Shown piece by piece: positions 11,788 to 22,500 of a stretch of 64,000 nt of DNA. Positions within the stretch are counted from its first letter, which is position 1. The number at the start of each line of letters is the position of its first letter. This DNA comes from Sipunculus nudus (lineage: Eukaryota; Annelida; Sipuncula; Golfingiida; Sipunculidae). A program made the position numbers and the translations under genes. The stretch spans positions 64,045,389-64,109,388 of the forward strand of contig CM049315.1 in the NCBI GenBank assembly GCA_026874595.1. The letters are read 5' to 3'. The notes under the pieces were generated by a model. It had not been told where the DNA came from. It ran no database searches and saw only the letters and a program-made list of their open reading frames with translations.

Positions 11788-11916
11788 GAAATCAGCTCGG
11801 TTTTTGCGTAATACAAGACCGTGTGTTGGGCAAATATCACCGATTAAAACTGCTAAATAAGCATTTTAGAAACTTCATCAGGCCATTAAGAACCAGTTAG
11901 AAACGGCGTTTTTGCT
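11788..11916. repeat. Monomer subtype K (exemplar)
   Basis: 129 bp with gtgttgggcaaatatcacc, aaataagcattttagaaac and gaaacggcg. K is followed by F in all complete copies seen. The block K-F-G-H-E(111 bp) is shared by the 35-mer HOR and the 30.2-32.3 kb block. Confidence 0.85.
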
Positions 11917-12304
11917 GAAATCAGCTCGATTTTTTTAGCGTAATATAAGATCGTGTTTGTGCAAAAATGACCGATTTAAACTGCAAAAGAAGAGTTTAAG
12001 AAGCTTCAATAGGCCACTTCAAACCAGTTACAAAGATCTTTTTTGCCGAAATCGACTCGGATTTTGCGTTATCATAGATCATGATTTGTGCAGAAATGGC
12101 CAGTTTAAACTGCAAAAGTAGCGTTTCAGAAACTTCATTAGGCGACTTAAAACCCGTTACAAAAGTCGTTTTCGCCGCAGTCAGCTCGGTTTTCGAGTAC
12201 TACAAGATCGTGAGTTGTGCAAAAATGGCCGTTTAAATTGCAAACGAAGCATTTTAATAGCTTCATCAGGCCATTTAAAACAAGTTACAAACGTCGTTTT
12301 TGCC

Positions 12305-12415
12305 GAAATAAGCAAGGTTTTCGCTTAATACAAGATCGCAGATTTAAATTGCAAAAGAATCAATTCAGGAGCTTTATTAGGCCATTTAGAACCAGATACC
12401 AACGTCTTTTTCGCC
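12305..12415. repeat. 111-bp monomer (17-bp deletion), HOR marker
   Basis: The left part reads gatcgcagatttaaattg, whereas ordinary E monomers have 17 further bases (tgtttgtgcaaatattg) between gatcg and cagattt. The spacing between neighbouring aggcc cores is 111 bp. The same deletion is seen near 16,820, 21,306, 26,953, 31,829, 35,430, 43,018 and 54,084, always after H and before A, so it arose once and spread with the HOR. Confidence 0.9.
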
Positions 12416-12541
12416 GAAATCAGATCGGTTTTTGCGTAATACAAGACCGTGTTTTGTGCAAAGATCACCGATTTCAACTGCCAAGGAAGCCTTTTAGAAG
12501 CTTCATCAGGCCATTAAGAACCAGTTAGCAACGTCGTTTTT

Positions 12542-12553
12542 GCTGAAATCAGC
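12542..12553. other. gctgaaatcagc dyad at the monomer border
   Basis: gctga and tcagc form a perfect 5-bp inverted repeat around aa. It spans the junction used here as monomer start. Monomers with gccgaaatcagc lose one pair of the stem. Confidence 0.75.
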
Positions 12554-12674
12554 TCGATTTTTTGCGTAATACAAAATCGTGTGTTGTGCAAAGATGACCG
12601 ATTCAAACTGCTAAAGAAGCGTTTTAGAAGCTTCATCAGGCCATTGAGAACCAGTTAGAAACGTCTTTTACGCC
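12545..12674. repeat. Reference monomer, subtype A
   Basis: Monomer boundaries here are set at the conserved gaaat that follows the aacgtcg/T-tract segment. This 130-bp example has 27 G and 25 C (40% GC) and 7 CpG, above the about 5 expected from composition. The diagnostic core of subtype A is ccattaagaaccagttag; this copy has ccattgagaacc. It contains the palindrome gaagcttc, so HindIII would cut it, and gatcg sites. Subtype A is the commonest and has the most variable T-run (5 to 11 T) after cagctcg. Confidence 0.9.
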
Positions 12675-12803
12675 GAAATCAGCTCGTTTTTTTCGTAATA
12701 CAAGATCGTGATTTGTGCAGAAACGGCTGATTTAAACTGCGATAGAAGCGTTTTAATAGCTTCATTAGGCCATTTAGAAATTGGTAAAAACGTCGCTCTT
12801 GCA
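12675..12803. repeat. Monomer subtype B (exemplar)
   Basis: 129 bp with tagaaattggtaaaaacg and cgctcttgc. The central HindIII-type palindrome is lost (tagcttcatt). It is nearly always followed by subtype C. Confidence 0.85.
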
Positions 12804-12929
12804 GAAATCAGATCGGTTTTCGCGTAATACAACATCGTGTTGTGCAAAATAGAAGATTAAAATTGCAAAAGAAGCAATTCAGAAGCTCCATTAGGCCATT
12901 TAGAACCGGGTACAAACATCGATCTCGCC
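12804..12929. repeat. Monomer subtype C (exemplar)
   Basis: 126 bp, the shortest common subtype. It has aatagaagattaaaattg and gaaccgggtacaaacatc. The short length, together with 129-bp D and B', makes the C-D-B' trimer exactly 384 bp. Confidence 0.85.
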
Positions 12930-13058
12930 GAAATCAGCTAGGTTTTTGGCTAATTCAGGAACGTGTGTTGTGCAAAAATTGCAGATTTCAATTGCAAAAG
13001 AAGCAATTCAGAAGCTTCATTAGGCCGTTTAGAATCAGATACAAACGTCTTTTACGAC
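12930..13058. repeat. Monomer subtype D (exemplar)
   Basis: 129 bp with ccgtttagaatcagatac and cgtcttttacg. A variant, D2, has aaactttattaggccg. D follows C throughout the window. Confidence 0.85.
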
Positions 13059-13187
13059 GAAATCAGCTCGGTTTTTTCGTAATACAAGATCGTGATTTGT
13101 GCAGAAACGGCTAAAATAAACTGCGATAGAAGCGTTTAAATAGCTTCATTAGGCCATTTAGAAATTGTTAAAAACGTCGCTTTTGCT
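13059..13187. repeat. Monomer subtype B' (exemplar)
   Basis: 129 bp, close to B but with gcgtttaaatag and tagaaattgttaaaaacg. It forms the third member of the C-D-B' trimer. Some copies carry cattatgcc in place of cattaggcc, a change shared by specific HOR positions. Confidence 0.85.
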
Positions 13188-13828
13188 GAAATCAGATCGG
13201 TTTTCGCTGAGTACAAGATCGTGTTGTGCAAAAGAGAAGATTAAAATTGCAAAAGAAGCAATTCAGAAGCTCCATTAGGCCATTAAGAACCGGGTACAAA
13301 CATCGATCTCGCCGAAATCAGCTAGGTTTTTCCCTAATTCATGATCGTGTGTTGTGCAAAAATTGCAGATTTAAATTGCAAAAGAAGCAATTCAGAAGCT
13401 TCATTAGGCCGTTTAGAATCAGATATAAACGTCTTTTACGACGAAATCAGCTCGGTTTTTTCGTAATACAAGATCGTGATTTGTGCAGAAACGGCTGATA
13501 TAAACTGCGATAGAAGCGTTTAAATAGCTTCATTAGGGTATTTAGAAATTGTTAAAAACGTCGCTTTTGCTGAAATCAGATCGGTTTGCGCGTAGTACAA
13601 GATCGTGTTGTGCAAAATAGAAGATTAAAATTGCAAAAGAAGCAATTCAGAAGCTCCATTAGGCCATTTAGAACCTGGTACAAACATCGATCTCGCCTAA
13701 ATCAGCTTGGTTTTTTGCCTAATTCATGATCGTGTGTTGTGCAAAAATTGCAGATTTAAATTGCAAAAGAAGCAATTCAGAAGCTTCATTAGGCCGTTTA
13801 GAACCAGATACAAACATTCTTTTACGCC

Positions 13829-13957
13829 GAAATCAGCCGTTTTTTGCCTAATACAAGATCGTGTTTTGTGCAAAGATGATGATTTAAACTGCAAAAGAAG
13901 CGTTTGAGAAACTTCATTAGGCCATTTAGAACCAGTTACAAATGTCGTTTTTTTGCC
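13829..13957. repeat. Monomer subtype J (exemplar)
   Basis: 129 bp with gagaaacttcattagg and accagttacaaatgtcg, then seven T. It is followed by B. The following border contains taggatcctg, a BamHI-type site (ggatcc) not seen in other subtypes. Confidence 0.85.
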
Positions 13958-14340
13958 GAAATCAGCTCGGTTTTTGCGTAATATAGGATCCTGTTTTGTG
14001 CAAAATGGCCGATTTAAACTGCGATAGAAGCGTTTTAATAGCTTCATTAGGCCATTTAGAAATTGGTAAAAACGTCGCTCTTGCGGAAATCAAATCGGTT
14101 TTCGCGTAATACAACATCGTGTTGTGCAAAATAGAAGATTAAAATTGCAAAAGAAGCAATTCAGAAGCTCCATTAGGCCATTTAGAACCGGGTACAAGCA
14201 TCGATCTCGTTGAAATCAGCTAGGTTTTTCCCTAATTCATGATCGTGTGTTGTGCAAATATTGCAGATTTAAATTGCAAAAGAATCAATTCAGGAGCTTT
14301 ATTAGGCCATTTAAAACCAGATACCAACGTCTTTTCCGCC

Positions 14341-14469
14341 GAAATCAGCTCGGTTTTTGCGTAATACAAGACCGTGTTTTGTGCAAAGATGACCGATTTA
14401 AACTGCCAAGGAAGCCTTTTAGAAGCTTCATCAGGCCATCAAAAACCAGTTAGTAACGTCGTTTTTGCT
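14341..14469. repeat. Monomer subtype A3 (exemplar)
   Basis: 129 bp. It has ctgccaaggaagcc in place of the usual aaagaagcg, followed by gccatcaaaaaccagttag. It always sits between E and A in the 35-mer and 27-mer HORs, so it is a useful phase marker. Confidence 0.85.
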
Positions 14470-15179
14470 GAAATCAGCTCGATTTTTTGCGTAATACAAA
14501 ATCGTGTGTTGTGCAAAGATGACCGATTTAAACTGCTAAAGAAGCGTTTTAGAAGCTTCATCAGGCCATTAAGAACCAGTTAGAAACGTCTTTTACGCCG
14601 AAATCAGCTCTTTGTTTCGTAATACATGATCGTGATTTGTGCAGAAACGGCTGATTTAAACTGCGATAGAAGCGTTTTAATAGCTTCATTAGGCCATTTA
14701 GAAATTGGTAAAAACGTCGCTCTTGCTGAAATCAGATCGGTTTTCACGTAATACAACATCGTGTTGTGCAAAATAGAAGATTAAAATTGCAAAAGAAGCA
14801 ATTTAGAAGCTCCATTAGGCCATTTAGAACCGGATACAAACATCCATCTCGCCGAAATCAGCTAGGTTTTTGGCTAATTCAGGAACGTGTGTTGTGCAAA
14901 AATTACAGATTTCAATTGCAAAAGAAGCAATTCAGAAGCTTCATTAGGCCGTTTAGAATCAGATACAAACGTCTTTTACGACGAAATCAGCTCGGTTTTT
15001 TCGTAATACAAGATCGTGATTTGTGCAGAAACGGCTAATATAAACTGCGATAGAAGCGTTTAAATAGCTTCATTATGCCATTTAGAAATTGTTAAAAACG
15101 TCGCTTTTGCTGAAATCAGATCGGTTTTCGCTTAGTACAAGATCGTGTTGTGCAAAAGAGAAGATTAAAATTGCAAAAG

Positions 15180-15229
15180 GAGGTGGAAAAGAAAAAAATA
15201 GGAGAAGAAGGGATGTCCCCCACCCCCAG
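15180..15229. other. Non-satellite purine/C-rich segment, probable assembly scar
   Basis: About 50 bases of purine-rich sequence followed by a C-rich stretch (gatgtcccccaccccc) replace 56 bases of a C monomer (from aagcaattcag to gatctcg) that are intact in the matching units. Nothing like it occurs elsewhere in the window. It has no terminal repeats, no target-site duplication and no coding content that I can see. A short simple-sequence insertion is possible, but the adjoining indel cluster favours a sequencing or assembly error. Confidence 0.7.
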
Positions 15230-15230
15230 C

Positions 15231-15865
15231 CGAAAATCAGCTAGGTTTTTTCCCTAATTCATGATCGGTGTGTTGGTGCAAAAATTGCAGATTTAAATTG
15301 CAAAAGAAGCAATTCAGAAACTTTATTAGGCCGTTTAGAATCAGATACAAACGTCTTTTTACGCCGAAATCAGCTCGGTTTTTGCGTAATACAAGATCGT
15401 GTTTTGTGGCAAAGATGGACCGATTTAAACTGCGAAAGAAGCGTTTTAAAAGCTTCATCAGGCATTAAGAACCAGTTAGCAACGTCGTTTTTGCTGAAAT
15501 CAGTTCGGTTTTTTTTTGCGTAATTCAAAATCGTCTGTTGTGCAAAGATGACCGATTTAAACTGCTAAAGAAGCGTTTTAGAAGCTTCATCAGGCAATTA
15601 AGAAGTTAGAAACGTCGTTTTTGCTAAAATCAGCTCGATTTTTTAGCGTAAATATAAGATGGTGTTTGTCCAAAGATGACCGATTTAAACTGCAAAAGAG
15701 AGTTTAAGAAGCTTCAATAGGCCACTTAAAACCAGTTACAAAGATCTTTTTTGCCGAAATCGACTCGGTTTTGCGTTATAATAGATCATGATCCGTGCAA
15801 AATGGTCAATTTAAACTGCGAAAGAAGCGTTTCAGAAACTTCATTAGGCGACTTTAAAACCCGTT
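15231..15865. other. Cluster of one-base indels (unpolished-looking)
   Basis: Compared with the matching stretch of U3 (about 19,720-20,350), this stretch has at least twelve single-base gains or losses: for example gatcggtg, ttggtgc, tttttacgcc, gtggcaaag, atggacc, caggcattaag, gtaaatataag, aaaagagagttt, ggttttgcgtta, gcaaaatggtc and gactttaaaacc. Substitutions are rare. Such a pattern is typical of raw long-read sequence and is not seen in other units. Confidence 0.75.
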
Positions 15866-18800
15866 ACAATCGTCGTTTTCGTCGCAATCAGCTCGGTTTT
15901 CGCGTACTACAAGATCGTGTGTTGTGCAAAAATGGCCGTTTAAATTGCAAATGAAGCGTTTTAATAGCTTCATCAGGCCATTCAAAACAAGTTACAAACG
16001 TCGTTTTTGCCGAAATCAGCTCGGTTTTCGCCTTAAACAAGATCGTGTCTTGTGCAATGATCACCGATTTAAACTGTGAAAGAAGCGTTTTAGAAGCTTC
16101 ATCAGGCCATTAAGAACCAGTTAGAAACGTCGTTTTTGCTTAAATCAGCTCGATTTTTTTTTTGCGTAATGCAAGATCGTGTTTGTGCAAATATTGCAGA
16201 TCTAAATTGCAAAAGAATCAATTCAGGAGCTTTATTAGGCCATTTAAAACCAGATACCAACGTCTTTTCCGCCGAAATCAGCTCGGTTTTTGCGTAATAC
16301 AAGACCGTGTGTTGGGCAAATATCACCGATTAAAACTGCTAAATAAGCATTTTAGAAACTTCATCAGGCCATTAAGAACCAGTTAGAAACGGCGTTTTTG
16401 CTGAAATCAGCTCGATTTTTTTAGCGTAATATAAGATCGTGTTTGTGCAAAAATGACCGATTTAAACTGCAAAAGAAGAGTTTAAGAAGCTTCAATAGGC
16501 CACTTCAAACCAGTTACAAAGATCTTTTTTGCCGAAATCGACTCGGATTTTGCGTTATCATAGATCATGATTTGTGCAGAAATGGCCAGTTTAAACTGCA
16601 AAAGTAGCGTTTCAGAAACTTCATTAGGCGACTTAAAACCCGTTACAAAAGTCGTTTTCGCCGCAGTCAGCTCGGTTTTCGAGTACTACAAGATCGTGAG
16701 TTGTGCAAAAATGGCCGTTTAAATTGCAAACGAAGCATTTTAATAGCTTCATCAGGCCATTTAAAACAAGGTACAAACGTCGTTTTTGCCGAAATAAGCA
16801 AGGTTTTCGCTTAATACAAGATCGCAGATTTAAATTGCAAAAGAATCAATTCAGGAGCTTTATTAGGCCATTTAGAACCAGATACCAACGTCTTTTTCGC
16901 CGAAATCAGATCGGTTTTTGCGTAATACAAGACCGTGTTTTGTGCAAAGATCACCGATTTCAACTGCCAAGGAAGCCTTTTAGAAGCTTCATCAGGCCAT
17001 TAAGAACCAGTTAGCAACGTCGTTTTTGCTGAAATCAGCTCGATTTTTTGCGTAATACAAAATCGTGTGTTGTGCAAAGATGACCGATTCAAACTGCTAA
17101 AGAAGCGTTTTAGAAGCTTCATCAGGCCATTGAGAACCAGTTAGAAACGTCTTTTACGCCGAAATCAGCTCGTTTTTTTCGTAATACAAGATCGTGATTT
17201 GTGCAGAAACGGCTGATTTAAACTGCGATAGAAGCGTTTTAATAGCTTCATTAGGCCATTTAGAAATTGGTAAAAACGTCGCTCTTGCAGAAATCAGATC
17301 GGTTTTCGCGTAATACAACATCGTGTTGTGCAAAATAGAAGATTAAAATTGCAAAAGAAGCAATTCAGAAGCTCCATTAGGCCATTTAGAACCGGGTACA
17401 AACATCGATCTCGCCGAAATCAGCTAGGTTTTTGGCTAATTCAGGAACGTGTGTTGTGCAAAAATTGCAGATTTCAATTGCAAAAGAAGCAATTCAGAAG
17501 CTTCATTAGGCCGTTTAGAATCAGATACAAACGTCTTTTACGACGAAATCAGCTCGGTTTTTTCGTAATACAAGATCGTGATTTGTGCAGAAACGGCTAA
17601 AATAAACTGCGATAGAAGCGTTTAAATAGCTTCATTAGGCCATTTAGAAATTGTTAAAAACGTCGCTTTTGCTGAAATCAGATCGGTTTTCGCTTAGTAC
17701 AAGATCGTGTTGTGCAAAAGAGAAGATTAAAATTGCAAAAGAAGCAATTCAGAAGCTCCATTAGGCCATTAAGAACCGGGTACAAACATCGATCTCGCCG
17801 AAATCAGCTAGGTTTTTCCCTAATTCATGATCGTGTGTTGTGCAAAAATTGCAGATTTAAATTGCAAAAGAAGCAATTCAGAAGCTTCATTAGGCCGTTT
17901 AGAATCAGATATAAACGTCTTTTACGACGAAATCAGCTCGGTTTTTTCGTAATACAAGATCGTGATTTGTGCAGAAACGGCTGATATAAACTGCGATAGA
18001 AGCGTTTAAATAGCTTCATTAGGCCATTTAGAAATTGTTAAAAACGTCGCTTTTGCTGAAATCAGATCGGTTTGCGCGTAGTACAAGATCGTGTTGTGCA
18101 AAATAGAAGATTAAAATCGCAAAAGAAGCAATTCAGAAGCTCCATTAGGCCATTTAGAACCTGGTACAAACATCGATCTCGCCTAAATCAGCTGGGTTTT
18201 TTGCCTAATTCATGATCGTGTGTTGTGCAAAAATTGCAGATTTAAATTGCAAAAGAAGCAATTCAGAAGCTTCATTAGGCCGTTTAGAACCAGATACAAA
18301 CATCTTTTACGCCGAAATCAGCCCGTTTTTTGCCTAATACAAGATCGTGTTTTGTGCAAAGATGATGATTTAAACTGCAAAAGAAGCGTTTGAGAAACTT
18401 CATTAGGCCATTTAGAACCAGTTACAAATGTCGTTTTTTTGCCGAAATCAGCTCGGTTTTTGCGTAATATAGGATCCTGTTTTGTGCAAAATGGCCGATT
18501 TAAACTGCGATAGAAGCGTTTTAATAGCTTCATTAGGCCATTTAGAAATTGGTAAAAACGTCGCTCTTGCGGAAATCAAATCGGTTTTCGCGTAATACAA
18601 CATCGTGTTGTGCAAAATAGAAGATTAAAATTGCAAAAGAAGCAATTCAGAAGCTCCATTAGGCCATTTAGAACCGGGTACAAGCATCGATCTCGTTGAA
18701 ATCAGCTAGGTTTTTCCCTAATTCATGATCGTGTGTTGTGCAAATATTGCAGATTTAAATTGCAAAAGAATCAATTCAGGAGCTTTATTAGGCCATTTAA

Positions 18801-19597
18801 AACCAGATACCAACGTCTTTTCCGCCGAAATCAGCTCGGTTTTTGCGTAATACAAGACCGTGTTTTGTGCAAAGATGACCGATTTAAACTGCCAAGGAAG
18901 CCTTTTAGAAGCTTCATCAGGCCATCAAAAACCAGTTAGTAACGTCGTTTTTGCTGAAATCAGCTCGATTTTTTGCGTAATACAAAATCGTGTGTTGTGC
19001 AAAGATGACCGATTTAAACTGCTAAAGAAGCGTTTTAGAAGCTTCATCAGGCCATTAAGAACCAGTTAGAAACGTCTTTTACGCCGAAATCAGCTCTTTG
19101 TTTCGTAATACATGATCGTGATTTGTGCAGAAACGGCTGATTTAAACTGCGATAGAAGCGTTTTAATAGCTTCATTAGGCCATTTAGAAATTGGTAAAAA
19201 CGTCGCTCTTGCTGAAATCAGATCGGTTTTCACGTAATACAACATCGTGTTGTGCAAAATAGAAGATTAAAATTGCAAAAGAAGCAATTTAGAAGCTCCA
19301 TTAGGCCATTTAGAACCGGATACAAACATCCATCTCGCCGAAATCAGCTAGGTTTTTGGCTAATTCAGGAACGTGTGTTGTGCAAAAATTACAGATTTCA
19401 ATTGCAAAAGAAGCAATTCAGAAGCTTCATTAGGCCGTTTAGAATCAGATACAAACGTCTTTTACGACGAAATCAGCTCGGTTTTTTCGTAATACAAGAT
19501 CGTGATTTGTGCAGAAACGGCTAATATAAACTGCGATAGAAGCGTTTAAATAGCTTCATTATGCCATTTAGAAATTGTTAAAAACGTCGCTTTTGCT

Positions 19598-22500
19598 GAA
19601 ATCAGATCGGTTTTCGCTTAGTACAAGATCGTGTTGTGCAAAAGAGAAGATTAAAATTGCAAAAGAAGCAATTCAGAAGCTCCATTAGGCCATTTAGAAC
19701 CGGGTACAAACATCGATCTCGCCGAAATCAGCTAGGTTTTTCCCTAATTCATGATCGTGTGTTGTGCAAAAATTGCAGATTTAAATTGCAAAAGAAGCAA
19801 TTCAGAAACTTTATTAGGCCGTTTAGAATCAGATACAAACGTCTTTTACGCCGAAATCAGCTCGGTTTTTGCGTAATACAAGATCGTGTTTTGTGCAAAG
19901 ATGACCGATTTAAACTGCGAAAGAAGCGTTTTAAAAGCTTCATCAGGCCATTAAGAACCAGTTAGCAACGTCGTTTTTGCTGAAATCAGTTCGGTTTTTT
20001 TTGCGTAATTCAAAATCGTCTGTTGTGCAAAGATGACCGATTTAAACTGCTAAAGAAGCGTTTTAGAAGCTTCATCAGGCAATTAAGAAGTTAGAAACGT
20101 CGTTTTTGCTAAAATCAGCTCGATTTTTTAGCGTAATATAAGATGGTGTTTGTCCAAAGATGACCGATTTAAACTGCAAAAGAAGAGTTTAAGAAGCTTC
20201 AATAGGCCACTTAAAACCAGTTACAAAGATCTTTTTTGCCGAAATCGACTCGGTTTTTGCGTTATAATAGATCATGATCCGTGCAAAAATGGTCAATTTA
20301 AACTGCGAAAGAAGCGTTTCAGAAACTTCATTAGGCGACTTAAAACCCGTTACAATCGTCGTTTTCGTCGCAATCAGCTCGGTTTTCGCGTACTACAAGA
20401 TCGTGTGTTGTGCAAAAATGGCCGTTTAAATTGCAAATGAAGCGTTTTAATAGCTTCATCAGGCCATTCAAAACAAGTTACAAACGTCGTTTTTGCCGAA
20501 ATCAGCTCGGTTTTCGCCTTAAACAAGATCGTGTCTTGTGCAATGATCACCGATTTAAACTGTGAAAGAAGCGTTTTAGAAGCTTCATCAGGCCATTAAG
20601 AACCAGTTAGAAACGTCGTTTTTGCTTAAATCAGCTCGATTTTTTTTTTGCGTAATGCAAGATCGTGTTTGTGCAAATATTGCAGATCTAAATTGCAAAA
20701 GAATCAATTCAGGAGCTTTATTAGGCCATTTAAAACCAGATACCAACGTCTTTTCCGCCGAAATCAGCTCGGTTTTTGCGTAATACAAGACCGTGTGTTG
20801 GGCAAATATCACCGATTAAAACTGCTAAATAAGCATTTTAGAAACTTCATCAGGCCATTAAGAACCAGTTAGAAACGGCGTTTTTGCTGAAATCAGCTCG
20901 ATTTTTTTAGCGTAATATAAGATCGTGTTTGTGCAAAAATGACCGATTTAAACTGCAAAAGAAGAGTTTAAGAAGCTTCAATAGGCCACTTCAAACCAGT
21001 TACAAAGATCTTTTTTGCCGAAATCGACTCGGATTTTGCGTTATCATAGATCATGATTTGTGCAGAAATGGCCAGTTTAAACTGCAAAAGTAGCGTTTCA
21101 GAAACTTCATTAGGCGACTTAAAACCCGTTACAAAAGTCGTTTTCGCCGCAGTCAGCTCGGTTTTCGAGTACTACAAGATCGTGAGTTGTGCAAAAATGG
21201 CCGTTTAAATTGCAAACGAAGCATTTTAATAGCTTCATCAGGCCATTTAAAACAAGGTACAAACGTCGTTTTTGCCGAAATAAGCAAGGTTTTCGCTTAA
21301 TACAAGATCGCAGATTTAAATTGCAAAAGAATCAATTCAGGAGCTTTATTAGGCCATTTAGAACCAGATACCAACGTCTTTTTCGCCGAAATCAGATCGG
21401 TTTTTGCGTAATACAAGACCGTGTTTTGTGCAAAGATCACCGATTTCAACTGCCAAGGAAGCCTTTTAGAAGCTTCATCAGGCCATTAAGAACCAGTTAG
21501 CAACGTCGTTTTTGCTGAAATCAGCTCGATTTTTTGCGTAATACAAAATCGTGTGTTGTGCAAAGATGACCGATTCAAACTGCTAAAGAAGCGTTTTAGA
21601 AGCTTCATCAGGCCATTGAGAACCAGTTAGAAACGTCTTTTACGCCGAAATCAGCTCGTTTTTTTCGTAATACAAGATCGTGATTTGTGCAGAAACGGCT
21701 GATTTAAACTGCGATAGAAGCGTTTTAATAGCTTCATTAGGCCATTTAGAAATTGGTAAAAACGTCGCTCTTGCAGAAATCAGATCGGTTTTCGCGTAAT
21801 ACAACATCGTGTTGTGCAAAATAGAAGATTAAAATTGCAAAAGAAGCAATTCAGAAGCTCCATTAGGCCATTTAGAACCGGGTACAAACATCGATCTCGC
21901 CGAAATCAGCTAGGTTTTTGGCTAATTCAGGAACGTGTGTTGTGCAAAAATTGCAGATTTCAATTGCAAAAGAAGCAATTCAGAAGCTTCATTAGGCCGT
22001 TTAGAATCAGATACAAACGTCTTTTACGACGAAATCAGCTCGGTTTTTTCGTAATACAAGATCGTGATTTGTGCAGAAACGGCTAAAATAAACTGCGATA
22101 GAAGCGTTTAAATAGCTTCATTAGGCCATTTAGAAATTGTTAAAAACGTCGCTTTTGCTGAAATCAGATCGGTTTTCGCTTAGTACAAGATCGTGTTGTG
22201 CAAAAGAGAAGATTAAAATTGCAAAAGAAGCAATTCAGAAGCTCCATTAGGCCATTAAGAACCGGGTACAAACATCGATCTCGCCGAAATCAGCTAGGTT
22301 TTTCCCTAATTCATGATCGTGTGTTGTGCAAAAATTGCAGATTTAAATTGCAAAAGAAGCAATTCAGAAGCTTCATTAGGCCGTTTAGAATCAGATATAA
22401 ACGTCTTTTACGACGAAATCAGCTCGGTTTTTTCGTAATACAAGATCGTGATTTGTGCAGAAACGGCTGATATAAACTGCGATAGAAGCGTTTAAATAGC

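Larger units (their letters stand above)
10628..15111. repeat. 35-mer HOR, full copy U1 (4,484 bp)
   Basis: The monomer order is C-D2-A-A2-F-G-H-A-E-K-F-G-H-E(111 bp)-A-A-B-C-D-B'-C-D-B'-C-D-J-B-C-E-A3-A-B-C-D-B'. The same series restarts at 15,112 and 19,598. Private differences include cattagggta at about 13,531 and an extra T with a shortened gccgt run near 13,817-13,840. Confidence 0.88.
15112..19597. repeat. 35-mer HOR, full copy U2 (4,486 bp) with scar
   Basis: The order is the same as U1. The first ~750 bp are disturbed: a non-satellite stretch at 15,180-15,229 and many one-base indels to about 15,860. The rest is almost identical to U1 and U3. U2 shares aaggtacaaacg (about 16,768) with U3, where U1 and U4 have aagttacaaacg. 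Confidence 0.88.

Noticed and set aside
15180-15229. Transposon or microsatellite insertion
   Set aside because: No terminal repeats or target duplication; it replaces about the same length of satellite and is joined to an indel cluster, so a sequence error is more likely.
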